Part shown: in pieces, positions 27,135 to 35,949 of the stretch
Position numbering within the stretch: the stretch's first letter is position 1
Layout of the letters: every line of letters begins with the position of its first letter
Source: CAYUVH01 sp964448135
GTDB lineage: Bacteria; Verrucomicrobiota; Verrucomicrobiia; Limisphaerales; UBA8199
Length of the DNA: 64,000 bases
NCBI GenBank assembly: GCA_964448135.1
Contig: CAYUVH010000018.1
Location: forward strand, 76,025-140,024
Reading direction: 5' to 3'
The notes under the pieces: model-generated
Database searches by the model: none
What the model was told of the DNA's origin: nothing
Seen by the model: only the letters and a program-made list of their open reading frames with translations
Translations under genes and position numbers: made by a program

Positions 27135-27169
27135 GTGTTTATGTAGTTTGTGTTACCGTGTGTGACCTC

Positions 27170-27198
27170 ACTATTGCAGTTAACAAGCTGGCGGTCAA
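27170..27198 (-). promoter_or_regulatory. Probable sigma-70 promoter of the secreted-protein operon
   Basis: On the - strand TTGACC (27198-27193) and AATAGT (27175-27170) are separated by 17 nt. This gives 5/6 and 4/6 matches to the vegetative consensus and a predicted start about 29 nt before the ATG at 27134. The surrounding region (27180-27330) is markedly AT-rich against a GC-rich background. Confidence 0.6.
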
Positions 27199-27360
27199 CA
27201 GTTTTTTTACCTTTTTTTGAACGGTTTTGAGTGCCTGTTCGGGCACCAAACCAGCTCGCCGACTGTGTCAAAATGTCTCTATTTTCTGATTTATTAAGTT
27301 TTTGTTATATTTAAGAATCATGTAAGAAGCGGGGCTTAGATATTGGGCTGAGTGAGGCTC

Positions 27361-29367
27361 TTACTTCCCGCCACGCCGCTTCAGCACCAGCAGCCGGCGG
27401 CTGGAACTCCCGGCCCCGCCTGCGCCGGAACGCCACCCCTCCGCGCTAGTCTGGGTTTCATCGTAAACCCCCTCGTCAACCGGCAGCGTCACCACCAAGT
27501 CGAGATTGCTGGCCCAATAACCCTCCCACCAGCCCAGAATCGTCGGGTCGGATTCGCCCGTCATGCTCCAAGAAACATTGTCGTGCACGTAAACGACGTA
27601 TTCCGGGCGGTTGGTCTCGATTTCCGAGATCATCTCTTTTTGCATTTTCAGCGCGAATGGCTGCCTTTCCATCAGTGGATACGTGTAAAGGTAACTGGTG
27701 GCCGAGCGTCGGCGCGCCAAAAAGTAGATTTCCGGTTCGGAACCCAGTACCGCCACGCGTGAGGAGGGCTCGGTGTGATCGCGGATGTAATCGGCGGCTT
27801 TTTGGGTTTCGAAGAATATGGAGCTTTTGTAAGTGGCGTGGTGGGCGCGGAGATCGGAGCCAAACCAGATTGCCCCGTTGCCGACCATCGTTCCGATCAA
27901 GGCTACCGAGGCCAGAATGAGGATGGGCACCGCGAGAAAGAGCTCGATGGTACGGTCATTCCGAACGAGATGGATGGCGCGGCTCACGGCAAGTCCTGAG
28001 AGAAGGGCCAGCGCGGGAAGCCAGGTGATGAAATAGTGCGGACGGAAATAGAAGCCAATACTGGCGGAAGCAAAGGACGTTACGAAGAGAACGGTAAGGA
28101 AAAACCGGGGGTAACGGATCGCAGACTGTCCGCTGGATTTGGATCGCCGGGCCATGGAGCGTCCGGTTTGTGCGCCATGGTCAGTACCGTCCAACCGCTC
28201 GTCCCACCACATAACGAGGGCGCCGAACCAAGGCAGGAGCCAGATGGCGAGGCTGGGACCGACCGCAAAACCGAGGCTCGCCTTGAGCATCGCCGGGCCG
28301 TTCACCAGCGGCATGCTGGAGGCGTATTTGGAAGCGTAAGTAGTGGTCCAGAACCAAAACTGGTGGAAAACCCCGGCGATCCACATGCACAGGCAGGTAA
28401 CGAGATAGGGGAGCGTACAACCGAGGGCGAAAACCCCCAGCGCGATCCACAGCTTTGAATAGGGAGGCGGCAAGGGCGGTACGCCGCCACGATTGCGCAC
28501 GCGGAACACCGCGCGGCGCGCGGGCGAAGCCAGCGCCCAGCGGGTCGCAATGCCCATGATTAGCAGATAACCGAAGCCGAACAGGGCGAAGAACACCCCG
28601 TGTTGTTTCATCAGGAAGGCCAGGCCCAGCAGCAATCCCGATGCGAATAGCAGCCCCAGCCCGAATTCAGGAGTCTCGCGCGCAGATTTCCTGCCAGAAT
28701 CAGGAGCCGCAGCGTCTGGCTCGTCCTCATTTTCGCCTGGCGGCTCCGGTTGGATCGGGGGCCGCGCCCCGGAACTACGGGGCGAACTGTGATACCAGCG
28801 GCGCACTTGGCTGGCAAAATCGGAGCCGTCCATCGACATGTCACGAAGGGACCGCCGGGGACCCTGAACGAACACCGCCGGGCAGGCGCAAAGCATTAAA
28901 TACAACCCCGCCAAGGCAAAAAAGGTGACGAAATGGGTCGCATGACCCGAGAGCCCAAGGACGTAAGGACTCAGGGAGAGCATGGCGAATGACATCGCCG
29001 AGGCCGCGCCCGTAATATCGTCGAGCAGTCGCTTGCCAATTAAAAAGACAAGGATGATCGAGCCGGAGGTGAACAAGGCGACGCCAATATGGATGCCGCC
29101 CACAGTCTGCCCAAAAGCCGCCATGATCAGCGCATAGGCGACGTAAGTACCAGGCAGTTTCATGTTCGAGGCATCCCGATACGGAGGAACTCCCTGGAGC
29201 ATGAGCTGGCCCGCGTAAGCGTATTCGCCCTCGTCGCGTTCCAACGGCATGTGACGCAGGTGGACCCGCACCACTAGATTCAGCGCCACAGCCAAGGCCA
29301 CCACGAGCCACGGCCAGTGCTTGGTCAACCACTCGCGCGGTTTTATGGTTTGGGTTTTGGTTCCCAC
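27361..29367 (-). CDS. GT39/ArnT-like membrane glycosyltransferase
   Basis: 668 residues, GTG start. The first loop LERDEGEYAYAGQLMLQGVPPY carries the R-D-E-G-E-Y motif of PMT_2/ArnT-like transferases (quoted only in part as evidence of family). About 11 hydrophobic segments follow. A long cytoplasmic or linker insertion at residues about 165-225 (GARPPIQPEPPGENEDEPDA) is rich in Pro and acidic residues and unusual for the family. The C-terminal soluble domain includes EPSSRVAVLGSEPEIYFLARRR, ETNRPEYVVYVHDNVSW and DPTILGWWEGYW. It stands alone on the - strand, downstream of a repeat-rich gap. Function is surface glycan or protein glycosylation by inference. Confidence 0.72.
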   Translation of the reverse strand: MGTKTQTIKPREWLTKHWPWLVVALAVALNLVVRVHLRHMPLERDEGEYAYAGQLMLQGVPPYRDASNMKLPGTYVAYALIMAAFGQTVGGIHIGVALFTSGSIILVFLIGKRLLDDITGAASAMSFAMLSLSPYVLGLSGHATHFVTFFALAGLYLMLCACPAVFVQGPRRSLRDMSMDGSDFASQVRRWYHSSPRSSGARPPIQPEPPGENEDEPDAAAPDSGRKSARETPEFGLGLLFASGLLLGLAFLMKQHGVFFALFGFGYLLIMGIATRWALASPARRAVFRVRNRGGVPPLPPPYSKLWIALGVFALGCTLPYLVTCLCMWIAGVFHQFWFWTTTYASKYASSMPLVNGPAMLKASLGFAVGPSLAIWLLPWFGALVMWWDERLDGTDHGAQTGRSMARRSKSSGQSAIRYPRFFLTVLFVTSFASASIGFYFRPHYFITWLPALALLSGLAVSRAIHLVRNDRTIELFLAVPILILASVALIGTMVGNGAIWFGSDLRAHHATYKSSIFFETQKAADYIRDHTEPSSRVAVLGSEPEIYFLARRRSATSYLYTYPLMERQPFALKMQKEMISEIETNRPEYVVYVHDNVSWSMTGESDPTILGWWEGYWASNLDLVVTLPVDEGVYDETQTSAEGWRSGAGGAGSSSRRLLVLKRRGGK

Positions 29368-29940
29368 GACAGGCGGATAAAAGTAAAAGTTTGGAGACGA
29401 AGTCTAAAGGTTAAAATGGAGTGGGAGCGGAGGCGAAATTCGGGGAGGAAGGGGAGTTGGCTCGCGGGTACGCCCGCCCCACCGACGGAGACGGGAAGGC
29501 AGTGGGAGGGGTTTGGTAGGATTGCGGGAGTTCATGGGCGGTTGAGAGATCGGGCGTTGCTGCGGGCAGGAATGCCCGCGCTCCAACGGCGCAGAGGACG
29601 AAGGTGGATTCGCGGTCGAGGGCGATGTTTTCCTTGTCCGTCAGTTGCAAAGTCATAGTGGCTCCAAATTCCTTGTTGGTTGGGAGTGCAATTCCTCCTG
29701 GTTGCGCCCGATTTCCTGGGCGAGAAATCCCTCGGAAGTTATGGTGGCAGGATTTGGAGGGGCGTCAAGGGGCGGTTAGAAGGTTGAAAGCCAGTTGCAG
29801 GTTCGCGTGCGGGGACAGAGGTCGGAGGTCGGAGACGAAGGATATTGGGAATTCACATAGCGAGGGACTCGGATTTCGCCATTCGCGAATCCGAGGACAA
29901 AAATTCTCTCAAAACCCTCGACCTGCAACCCTCAACTGCT
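29368..29940. other. Repeat-rich intergenic region
   Basis: 573 bp with no convincing gene. It holds small palindromes of the GCGGGTACGCCCGC (about 29464-29478) and GCGGGCAGGAATGCCCGC (about 29562-29580) type, the dispersed element at 29709-29790, and near 29925 CAACCCTCAAC-type sequence. A - strand frame (29411-29656) starts plausibly with MTLQLTDKENIALDRES but runs into repeat-derived sequence, so I did not call it. Confidence 0.5.
29709..29790. repeat. Dispersed intergenic element, copy 1
   Basis: The sequence around GGGCGAGAAATCCCTC, then TGGCAGGA, GTCAAGG and GGTTGCAGGTT-like motifs, appears in the same order at 37636-37716. By eye the two are about three-quarters identical. Both lie several hundred bases upstream of a - strand gene. 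No coding capacity is evident. Confidence 0.55.
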
Positions 29941-31020
29941 TCACGCCTCCTGGTTGACAACGACTTTCAGCGAGTCGGGTGTGGGATGGGAAGCGAGCGC
30001 GATGGCGGCGGCGGTTTCGGCGAGCGGAAATTGGTGGGTGATCAGGCGCCGGACATCGAGCTTTCGCGAAAAGACGAGGCGCGCCGCCTCGTCCTGCAAA
30101 AGGACGTCGGCGGAGTAACTGCCGATCAGGTCTTTTTCGTCGGTGCAGATGGTGGCGAGATCGACGGAGGAAGTATCGCCGCGCTTGGTGTGGGAAAAGA
30201 GGAGGACCTGGCCGCCACCACGCAGCAGGTTTTGGGCTTCGCGCATGGCGGTATCGGAAGGGACAGCGATAACGGCAGCGTCCAAACCGCGACCGCGGGT
30301 GGAGCGTTTGACCAAGGTTGAGAGTTTGGCGGAAGTCGAGGGTTGAGGATTGAGGGTTGAGGGTTGGGATGCTTTGAGGGCAAAGGCAGCACCGAATTCG
30401 AGGGCGAGACGGAGCCGGGTATCCATCAGGTCGGTGGCGATAACCTGCATGCCGCGCAAGGCGAGGATGCGGGTAAACAACAGGCCGATGGGCCCCTGGC
30501 CCGCGACGAGCACGGTGTCGCCGCGCAGCAGGTTCAAGCGGTTTGCTCCCTTGAGCACCGTGTTCACCGGTTCGAGCATGGCGCCTTCGAGGAAGGAATT
30601 GCGCCTGGGAATCTTGATGACACCCTTCATCACAAACGGCATGACGCGAACGTACTCGGCATAACCGCCACCGGCCGGCTCAAATCCGGCGGTGATGCCG
30701 GTGCATTTATAGGTTTCGCACTGGGCAAACGCATGGTGCCGGCAGGCGTGGCATTTCAGGCAGGGAATGTGATGATGCAAACCGACACGATCGCCAACTT
30801 TGAATTCACGCACTCCATGGCCGATGCGCACGATGGTGCCGGCGGTTTCATGGCCGAACACGCGGGGGGGCGGGACGGTGCCATATTGAATCTTTTTGAT
30901 GTCGGTAGGGCACACACCACAGGCAGCGACTTTGACGAGTAGCTCACCGGGGCCAATGCGCGGAACAGGGACGCTCTCCAGGCGCAGGTCGTTGGGGCCG
31001 CGATAAACCACCGCCCGCAT
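29941..31020 (-). CDS. Zinc-dependent alcohol/polyol dehydrogenase family protein
   Basis: 359 residues from the ATG at 31020 (MRAVVYRGPNDLRL); an in-frame GTG at 31050 is the alternative start. It is a medium-chain dehydrogenase. Catalytic zinc ligands are C34 in AACGVCPTD and H57-E58 in FGHETAG; the structural-zinc cysteines are C87, C90, C93 and C101 (CLKCHACRHHAFAQC). The Rossmann motif is VLVAGQGPIGLL. The family includes threonine, sorbitol and other polyol dehydrogenases; the substrate cannot be decided. Oddly, residues about 217-240 (SQPSTLNPQPSTSAKLS) are a low-complexity insert in the nucleotide-binding domain that corresponds to a repeat found in gaps nearby. Confidence 0.82.
   Translation of the reverse strand: MRAVVYRGPNDLRLESVPVPRIGPGELLVKVAACGVCPTDIKKIQYGTVPPPRVFGHETAGTIVRIGHGVREFKVGDRVGLHHHIPCLKCHACRHHAFAQCETYKCTGITAGFEPAGGGYAEYVRVMPFVMKGVIKIPRRNSFLEGAMLEPVNTVLKGANRLNLLRGDTVLVAGQGPIGLLFTRILALRGMQVIATDLMDTRLRLALEFGAAFALKASQPSTLNPQPSTSAKLSTLVKRSTRGRGLDAAVIAVPSDTAMREAQNLLRGGGQVLLFSHTKRGDTSSVDLATICTDEKDLIGSYSADVLLQDEAARLVFSRKLDVRRLITHQFPLAETAAAIALASHPTPDSLKVVVNQEA
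30300..30375. repeat. In-frame intergenic-type repeat inside the dehydrogenase gene
   Basis: The + strand here reads as GAGGGTTGAGGATTGAGGGTTGAGGGTT-like tandem 7-8-mers. The same GTTGAGGGTTGAG unit occurs near 37780-37800, and its complement near 29925. Within the gene it is translated as the QPSTLNPQPST insert without breaking the frame. Confidence 0.7.
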
Positions 31021-31068
31021 GCGATCCGGAAGACCAATCCGCGTTTTCACTTGGGCAGTCGAAATCGG

Positions 31069-32802
31069 TTATCGTTTGGGCGTAGCCGATGGAGCATTCG
31101 TTCGAGCCCGGCGCGGCGCTGTGAGGACAGAATAAGGAGAGGAAAAAGTGTGGATACCTCGAGGGAACGTAGGGGATTCGAGCCAGTCGGCGAGCAACTG
31201 AACTTCAAGGGCCGTGAGGCCGCAGGTGGAACGGCGATGCCATACCAGTTCAGAAGGCCCTGAACGGCTGAGCGAAGTTGCGGAATTCCCCAGCAGGCTT
31301 TGGGCCGCAAGCAGCCACTTGAGTCCCAAGGAATCGGGCATAAGCTGTGCGTTATGAGACATGAGGCGGGACAACTGGCCAAGGTAAAGCAAAGAAACCA
31401 AGCGCGTACCGGTCGCTTCCCAGTCGTATGCCACCAGATCTGTCTTACCGGCAATTTGCTGCATCAACTCGGGCGGTGGAACATCGTGGATTGGCGGTTC
31501 AATAGAAAGTCTGCAGACGACGAAATCAGCCCCGGAAGCGTTTGTGTATTCGAGAGCCGGACGCACGATAAGCAGCCCGTTCCAATGAATCCCGGCGGAA
31601 TTGGTGACACGTTCAAGGACACCCAATTTGTTGGAGGCGAGCCACGGGTTGGCCAATTCCGGCAGTCTTAGAGAGAGGTTTTGCAAGGCGTTGCTAGCGC
31701 CGGGAAGGAGGACAGCGCACGTGGTAAGGAAAGGCACGCCTTGCTGGCTCCAAAGGTAGAATTGGCTGGGGGGGGCCTCAATTTGCAGATCCTTCCAGAA
31801 CGGCAGCGAAATCAGCCACGGTTTGAATCCCTGGATAGCGGTGAAACTCGCCAGGTGATTCGGCACAAGGTTCGTGGGGATTATCCAAGACTCCACTTCG
31901 AACGGCAGCGGTTTGGTCAATTGTAATTTTCCATCGGTGAGGATATTTTCTCCATTGCCGAATACCAAGAACGAGAGTTGCGCTATCTCTGCGAAAAGGG
32001 GGCAATCCTGACCCAAGGCTGCCATGATCTGCGCCGGCTTGACATTCAAATCCAAGATCGAATTGGTGGGCGCGCCTCCGAAAGGCTGGTGAGCACGTTC
32101 GATCGTCTTTTGGAAATCTGAGATGACAGCGTTTGTACCTTGGCCAATGCCAACCAGCGTCCACTCATCAGCGCGGGAAAGTTCACAGCTAGCAGGAGGA
32201 GTCGCACCCCAGGCAGGCAGCGGGATGGACCAACCACCCGTGGCGGCAGGCGCGGTTTTGCCGCCGGTCAAAGATTCGAGCACGGCGGCGAGATTCGTTT
32301 TCCAAAGGGCGGAGCGTGGTTCATCGAGGCGCACGGCAAGGCCAAGTTGAACCGGACCGTTGCTGGCTGGACGGCGCACTTCGAAATAGAACTCCTGATT
32401 CAGAAGGTCTTCGAGCATTGGCCGCAACAATGCGCTGGGGCCTTTGACAAGAGGAGCATAGTTGGTGATCAGCGTCTGGACATTAGTATTGGCGTCGAGC
32501 AGATGCCAGGGAGCCAGCGAGAGCTTATCGAGGGTTTGATCCTCCAAGGCGACAGTCTCGGGCAACCGCCAGACGCCAGCCAGGCTGGCCGACGAAGGGT
32601 CGGCGATGATTTGACGTTTTCCCAGCCAATGGATGCGCGCCAGCGGGAGGCCAGCGGCCACCGTGGTGGGGGTGGCGGTTGAGACGACGGCAGGAGCCAA
32701 CGATTTTTTAGCGTCCTTACCGACGCTGTCGTCGTTTTTGCCGCAGCCCATAAGCAGGACGGCAGTCAGCGCCAACAGCGGCCAGATTCGATTCATCCAC
32801 AT
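31069..32802 (-). CDS. Putative lipoprotein of unknown function
   Basis: 577 residues from the ATG at 32802 (MWMNRIWPLLALTAVLLMGCG); the ATG at 32796 is equally possible. The lipobox LLMGC gives a lipidated Cys, so the protein should be membrane-anchored in the periplasm or outer membrane. A Ser/Thr/Ala-rich linker precedes a folded region with WRLPETVALEDQTLDKLSLA, LNQEFYFEVRRP and IHWNGLLIVRPALEYTNASG. I recognise no family. The frame extends further upstream but overlaps the pseudouridine synthase gene in a low-quality stretch. It is probably expressed with that gene (77-bp gap). Confidence 0.6.
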   Translation of the reverse strand: MWMNRIWPLLALTAVLLMGCGKNDDSVGKDAKKSLAPAVVSTATPTTVAAGLPLARIHWLGKRQIIADPSSASLAGVWRLPETVALEDQTLDKLSLAPWHLLDANTNVQTLITNYAPLVKGPSALLRPMLEDLLNQEFYFEVRRPASNGPVQLGLAVRLDEPRSALWKTNLAAVLESLTGGKTAPAATGGWSIPLPAWGATPPASCELSRADEWTLVGIGQGTNAVISDFQKTIERAHQPFGGAPTNSILDLNVKPAQIMAALGQDCPLFAEIAQLSFLVFGNGENILTDGKLQLTKPLPFEVESWIIPTNLVPNHLASFTAIQGFKPWLISLPFWKDLQIEAPPSQFYLWSQQGVPFLTTCAVLLPGASNALQNLSLRLPELANPWLASNKLGVLERVTNSAGIHWNGLLIVRPALEYTNASGADFVVCRLSIEPPIHDVPPPELMQQIAGKTDLVAYDWEATGTRLVSLLYLGQLSRLMSHNAQLMPDSLGLKWLLAAQSLLGNSATSLSRSGPSELVWHRRSTCGLTALEVQLLADWLESPTFPRGIHTFSSPYSVLTAPRRARTNAPSATPKR

Positions 32803-32879
32803 AGCGGGCTGGTTTTTACTGAAAAAAACGGGTTTTCGCAAACGGATTTCCCCGGCGGGGAACAAAGAGGGGGATCGTT

Positions 32880-33602
32880 TCACTCGTTCATCCAACCGGC
32901 AAGCCATGGTTCCGGTTCCGCGAGAAACCGCGCGATGCGACCTTGCCAATCAAACCGAACTTCGCGGGCGTGCAGCGCATGATGAGGCAAAATCAAACGG
33001 GCGCGCTGCTCCTGAGTAAGCCGGTCCTCCACCAGCGCCAAATACAAGTCCTCGTCTCCGCCATAAAGCTTGTCACCCACAATCGGGTGGCCGAAATGAG
33101 CCAAATGAATGCGGATCTGGTGTTTCTTACCCGTGGCCGGGCGCACGCGGAGAACGGTGAAGGGCAACGACGCGGCGCCAGCGGCCGGGCGATGGAATCG
33201 GCGCTGGACCGCGTATTCCGTCAGCGCGGGCGCGCCATCTGACCGGACACAATCCTTGATCGCGACCTGGCTTTGCTCGTCGCGGCCGAGCGAAGCTTCA
33301 ATGAGCCCTTCGTCCTGGAGGACGTGGCCGTGGACGACGGCCAGATATTCCTTCAATACCTGGCGGGTTTCCCACAAGCGGCGCAACTGGCGCGCGGCGT
33401 CGGGGGTCTTGGCAACCACGGTGAGCCCGCTGGTTTCGCGGTCCAGACGATTGACCAACTGCGGCGCGATGGCGTCGCCAAGATACAGACGCAGACGGCT
33501 GATCAGGCTGGAGCCGGGTCCGGCCTTGGTGGGATGACAAACCAGGCCAGCGGGTTTGTTCACCACCAGCAATTCGCCGTCTTCATGTATGATTGAGAGC
33601 AT
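32880..33602 (-). CDS. RluA-family pseudouridine synthase
   Basis: 240 residues. It isomerises uridine to pseudouridine in rRNA or tRNA. The catalytic motif is NRLDRETSGL with Asp54, the RluA signature; other marks are LLVVNKPAGLVCHPT, KEYLAVVHGHV, VRPATGKKHQIRIHLAHFGHPIVGDKLYG and LILPHHALHA (each a separate block). There is no N-terminal S4 domain, so it resembles the short RluA/RluC-like or TruC-like members. The target site cannot be predicted from sequence alone. Confidence 0.85.
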   Translation of the reverse strand: MLSIIHEDGELLVVNKPAGLVCHPTKAGPGSSLISRLRLYLGDAIAPQLVNRLDRETSGLTVVAKTPDAARQLRRLWETRQVLKEYLAVVHGHVLQDEGLIEASLGRDEQSQVAIKDCVRSDGAPALTEYAVQRRFHRPAAGAASLPFTVLRVRPATGKKHQIRIHLAHFGHPIVGDKLYGGDEDLYLALVEDRLTQEQRARLILPHHALHAREVRFDWQGRIARFLAEPEPWLAGWMNE

Positions 33603-33659
33603 TCTGCGTGTCAGAAAGCATTTCAGCTTTTCGTGGTTTTTCCCATACTAACCCCATTG

Positions 33660-35762
33660 ATGCAAACGATCGGACCGAGCGACAGGAAAAAGGACTGGGC
33701 AATCTGCCTGGTTTTGCTGGTCTGTACCATCGGGGTCTTCCTGCCGGTCGGGGGTCACGATTTCGTTAATTTCGACGACGGTGATTACGTCACGTCGAAT
33801 GAGGTGGTGTCGGCGGGGTTGACGTGGACGGGTGTGCGGTGGGCTTTCGAGGCCGGGCATTATGCGAACTGGCATCCGCTTACGTGGCTTTCGCACATGC
33901 TGGATTGCCAGGTCTTCGGCGTGAAGGCGGGGCCGCAGCACCTGGTGAGCGTGGGAATTCACGCTGCCAGCACGATGCTGCTGTACCTGGTTTTGCTGCG
34001 GATGACCGGGGCGCGCTGGTGCAGCGCGTTCGTGGCCGCGTTGTTTGGCTGGCATCCGCTGCACGTGGAATCGGTGGCGTGGATTTCAGAACGAAAAGAT
34101 GTGCTGAGCGCCTTATTCTTCATGCTGACGCTGGGGGCGTACGCTGAATTTTGCCTGGGCAGAACCCGCGGGCGCCGGGCCGGCGCGTACGGTCTGGCGC
34201 TGTTTTTTTTCATGCTCGGACTGATGAGCAAGCCCATGCTGGTGACGCTGCCGTTTGTGCTGCTTTTGCTGGATTTCTGGCCGATGCAGCGGCTCGGCGG
34301 GGGAGGACAGCCGTTGAGGCTGCAAGCCATCAAACCTTTGCTGCTGGAAAAGGCTCCTTTCTTCGCGCTCACCCTGGTCTCCTGCGTGATCACCTCGCAC
34401 GCGCAACACCATACCGGGGCGATGATGTCGCTCGAACGCGTGCCGGAAGAGACGCGCCTTATCAATGCCGTGCTGACGTACGGTATGTATTTGTTGAAGG
34501 CGTTCTGGCCGACGGACCTGTCGGTGTTTTATCCGTATCCGCCACCGGGAGTGTCACGCGCGGCGGTGGCGGGGCTGGTGCTGATCGTCGTGACGGGATT
34601 GACCGTGCGGGTGTCGAAGCGGATGCCGTATTTGTTCACCGGGTGGTTTTGGTACCTGGGCATGCTGGTGCCGGTCATCGGGTTGGTGCAGGTCGGTTCG
34701 CAATCCATGGCGGACCGTTACACGTATTTGCCGCTGATCGGGATATTCATGATGGTGGCGTGGGGCATGGCGGGTTTGGTGCAGGCGTCGGTGGCTGGGC
34801 GACGGCTCCTGGGAACAGGTGCGGCCGTGGCTTTGCTGGCGTGCCTGGTGTTGACGCACCGGCAAGTGGGATATTGGAAGAACGGCGCCACGCTGTTTGG
34901 CCAGGCGGTGCGCGCGAGTTCGCCGAATCCGGTGGCGGAATTTGGCCTGGCACAAAGCTTGGCGGGCGAAGGCAAAGACGACGAGGCGATATTACATTAC
35001 CAACTAGCCATTGGCATCAATCCGAACTTTGCCGACGCCTACAACAACCTGGCCTGCATCTACAGCCGGCGCGGCGAGCACGATTCGGCGCAGGTTTATT
35101 TCGAGCAGTCGCTGCGGATCAAGCCGGACAATCACCGGGCGCGGCTGAACTACGCCAATTCGCGGACGGCGGTAGGCGACGGCGCGGGCACGCTGGCGCA
35201 GTACGCGTATGAGCTGCAATTGCATCCGGACGATCCGAGCACGCTGGAAGCGCTGGGCTTTTCGCTGACGCTGCTGGGCCGGACGAATACGGTGTCGCAG
35301 GAAACGTTGCGGGCGGGGCTGGAGATGCTGCCCACGGTGGACTTGCGCGGACGGGTCGCGGGCGCCTGGGAAGCGAACGGGGTTTCTTCGAATGCGGTGA
35401 TGGGATATGAAGCGGCGCTGAAGCTGGAGCCGGACTCAACGAGGGCTTTGAATAACCTGGCTTGGATTCTGGCCACGTGTCCGGACGCAGCAGTGCGCGA
35501 CGGTGCACGCGCGGTGAAGCTGGCGGAGCACGCGTGCGAGTTGACGGGGTGGAAGGAGACGGTGCTGATCGGAACGCTGGGAGCGGCGTATGCGGAGGCG
35601 GGACGATTTCCGGAAGCAGTCGCCACCGCCGAAAAGGCGTGCGCCTCCGCGGCGGGAGATGCGGCGTTGCTGAAGAGCAACCAGAAGTTGCTCGCGTTGT
35701 ATCGCGAGGGAAAACCTTATCGCGAGACGGAGTCTCTGAGCCAGGCGGAGCCCAAAAAGTAG
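33660..35762 (+). CDS. TMTC-like membrane protein with C-terminal TPRs
   Basis: 700 residues from the ATG at 33660 (MQTIGPSDRKKDW); a GTG at 33633 in frame is the alternative. The membrane half has FVNFDDGDYVTSNEVV, NWHPLTWLSHMLDCQVFG, GWHPLHVESVAWISERKDVLS, GLMSKPMLVTLPFVLLLLDFWP and QVGSQSMADRYTYLPLIG, the same order as in the genes at 14209 and 58246. About six TPRs follow (YNNLACIYSRRGEHDSAQVYFEQ), and the C-terminus (RDGARAVKLAEHACELTGWK) matches the other TMTC-like members. A glycosyltransferase role at the membrane is inferred. No adjacent partner genes. Confidence 0.7.
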   Translation: MQTIGPSDRKKDWAICLVLLVCTIGVFLPVGGHDFVNFDDGDYVTSNEVVSAGLTWTGVRWAFEAGHYANWHPLTWLSHMLDCQVFGVKAGPQHLVSVGIHAASTMLLYLVLLRMTGARWCSAFVAALFGWHPLHVESVAWISERKDVLSALFFMLTLGAYAEFCLGRTRGRRAGAYGLALFFFMLGLMSKPMLVTLPFVLLLLDFWPMQRLGGGGQPLRLQAIKPLLLEKAPFFALTLVSCVITSHAQHHTGAMMSLERVPEETRLINAVLTYGMYLLKAFWPTDLSVFYPYPPPGVSRAAVAGLVLIVVTGLTVRVSKRMPYLFTGWFWYLGMLVPVIGLVQVGSQSMADRYTYLPLIGIFMMVAWGMAGLVQASVAGRRLLGTGAAVALLACLVLTHRQVGYWKNGATLFGQAVRASSPNPVAEFGLAQSLAGEGKDDEAILHYQLAIGINPNFADAYNNLACIYSRRGEHDSAQVYFEQSLRIKPDNHRARLNYANSRTAVGDGAGTLAQYAYELQLHPDDPSTLEALGFSLTLLGRTNTVSQETLRAGLEMLPTVDLRGRVAGAWEANGVSSNAVMGYEAALKLEPDSTRALNNLAWILATCPDAAVRDGARAVKLAEHACELTGWKETVLIGTLGAAYAEAGRFPEAVATAEKACASAAGDAALLKSNQKLLALYREGKPYRETESLSQAEPKK

Positions 35763-35772
35763 TCCGCCCGGA

Positions 35773-35931
35773 TTAGAACAGGCTGTAGATGAAAGGCGCG
35801 AGGGCCGAGCCTTTGGCGAACACGAGCAGGCCGCCCAGCAGGACCAGGAAAATCACGACCGGGGCGAGCCACCACTTCTTGCGGACGCGGAGGAAGTCCC
35901 AAAACTCTTTGACGATGGCGAGCTTGCTCAT
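35773..35931 (-). CDS. DUF5989-family small membrane protein
   Basis: 52 residues: an N-terminal amphipathic or basic part (MSKLAIVKEFWDFLRVRKKW), one transmembrane helix (LAPVVIFLVLLGGLLVFA) and the conserved end GSALAPFIYSLF. This is the DUF5989 pattern. Family members often sit next to carbamoyltransferase or SGNH/sulfotransferase-like genes for surface glycans. Here the neighbours are a TMTC-like gene (convergent, 10 nt) and a lipoprotein gene upstream (18 nt), so it is probably co-transcribed with the latter. The function is unknown. Confidence 0.8.
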   Translation of the reverse strand: MSKLAIVKEFWDFLRVRKKWWLAPVVIFLVLLGGLLVFAKGSALAPFIYSLF

Positions 35932-35949
35932 GTTGCGGGGCTAAAAGCT

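Noticed and set aside
29411..29656. 81-codon - strand frame starting MTLQLTDKENIALDRES
   Set aside because: The first 20 residues look plausible, but the rest is encoded by intergenic palindromes; no homologue could be recalled.
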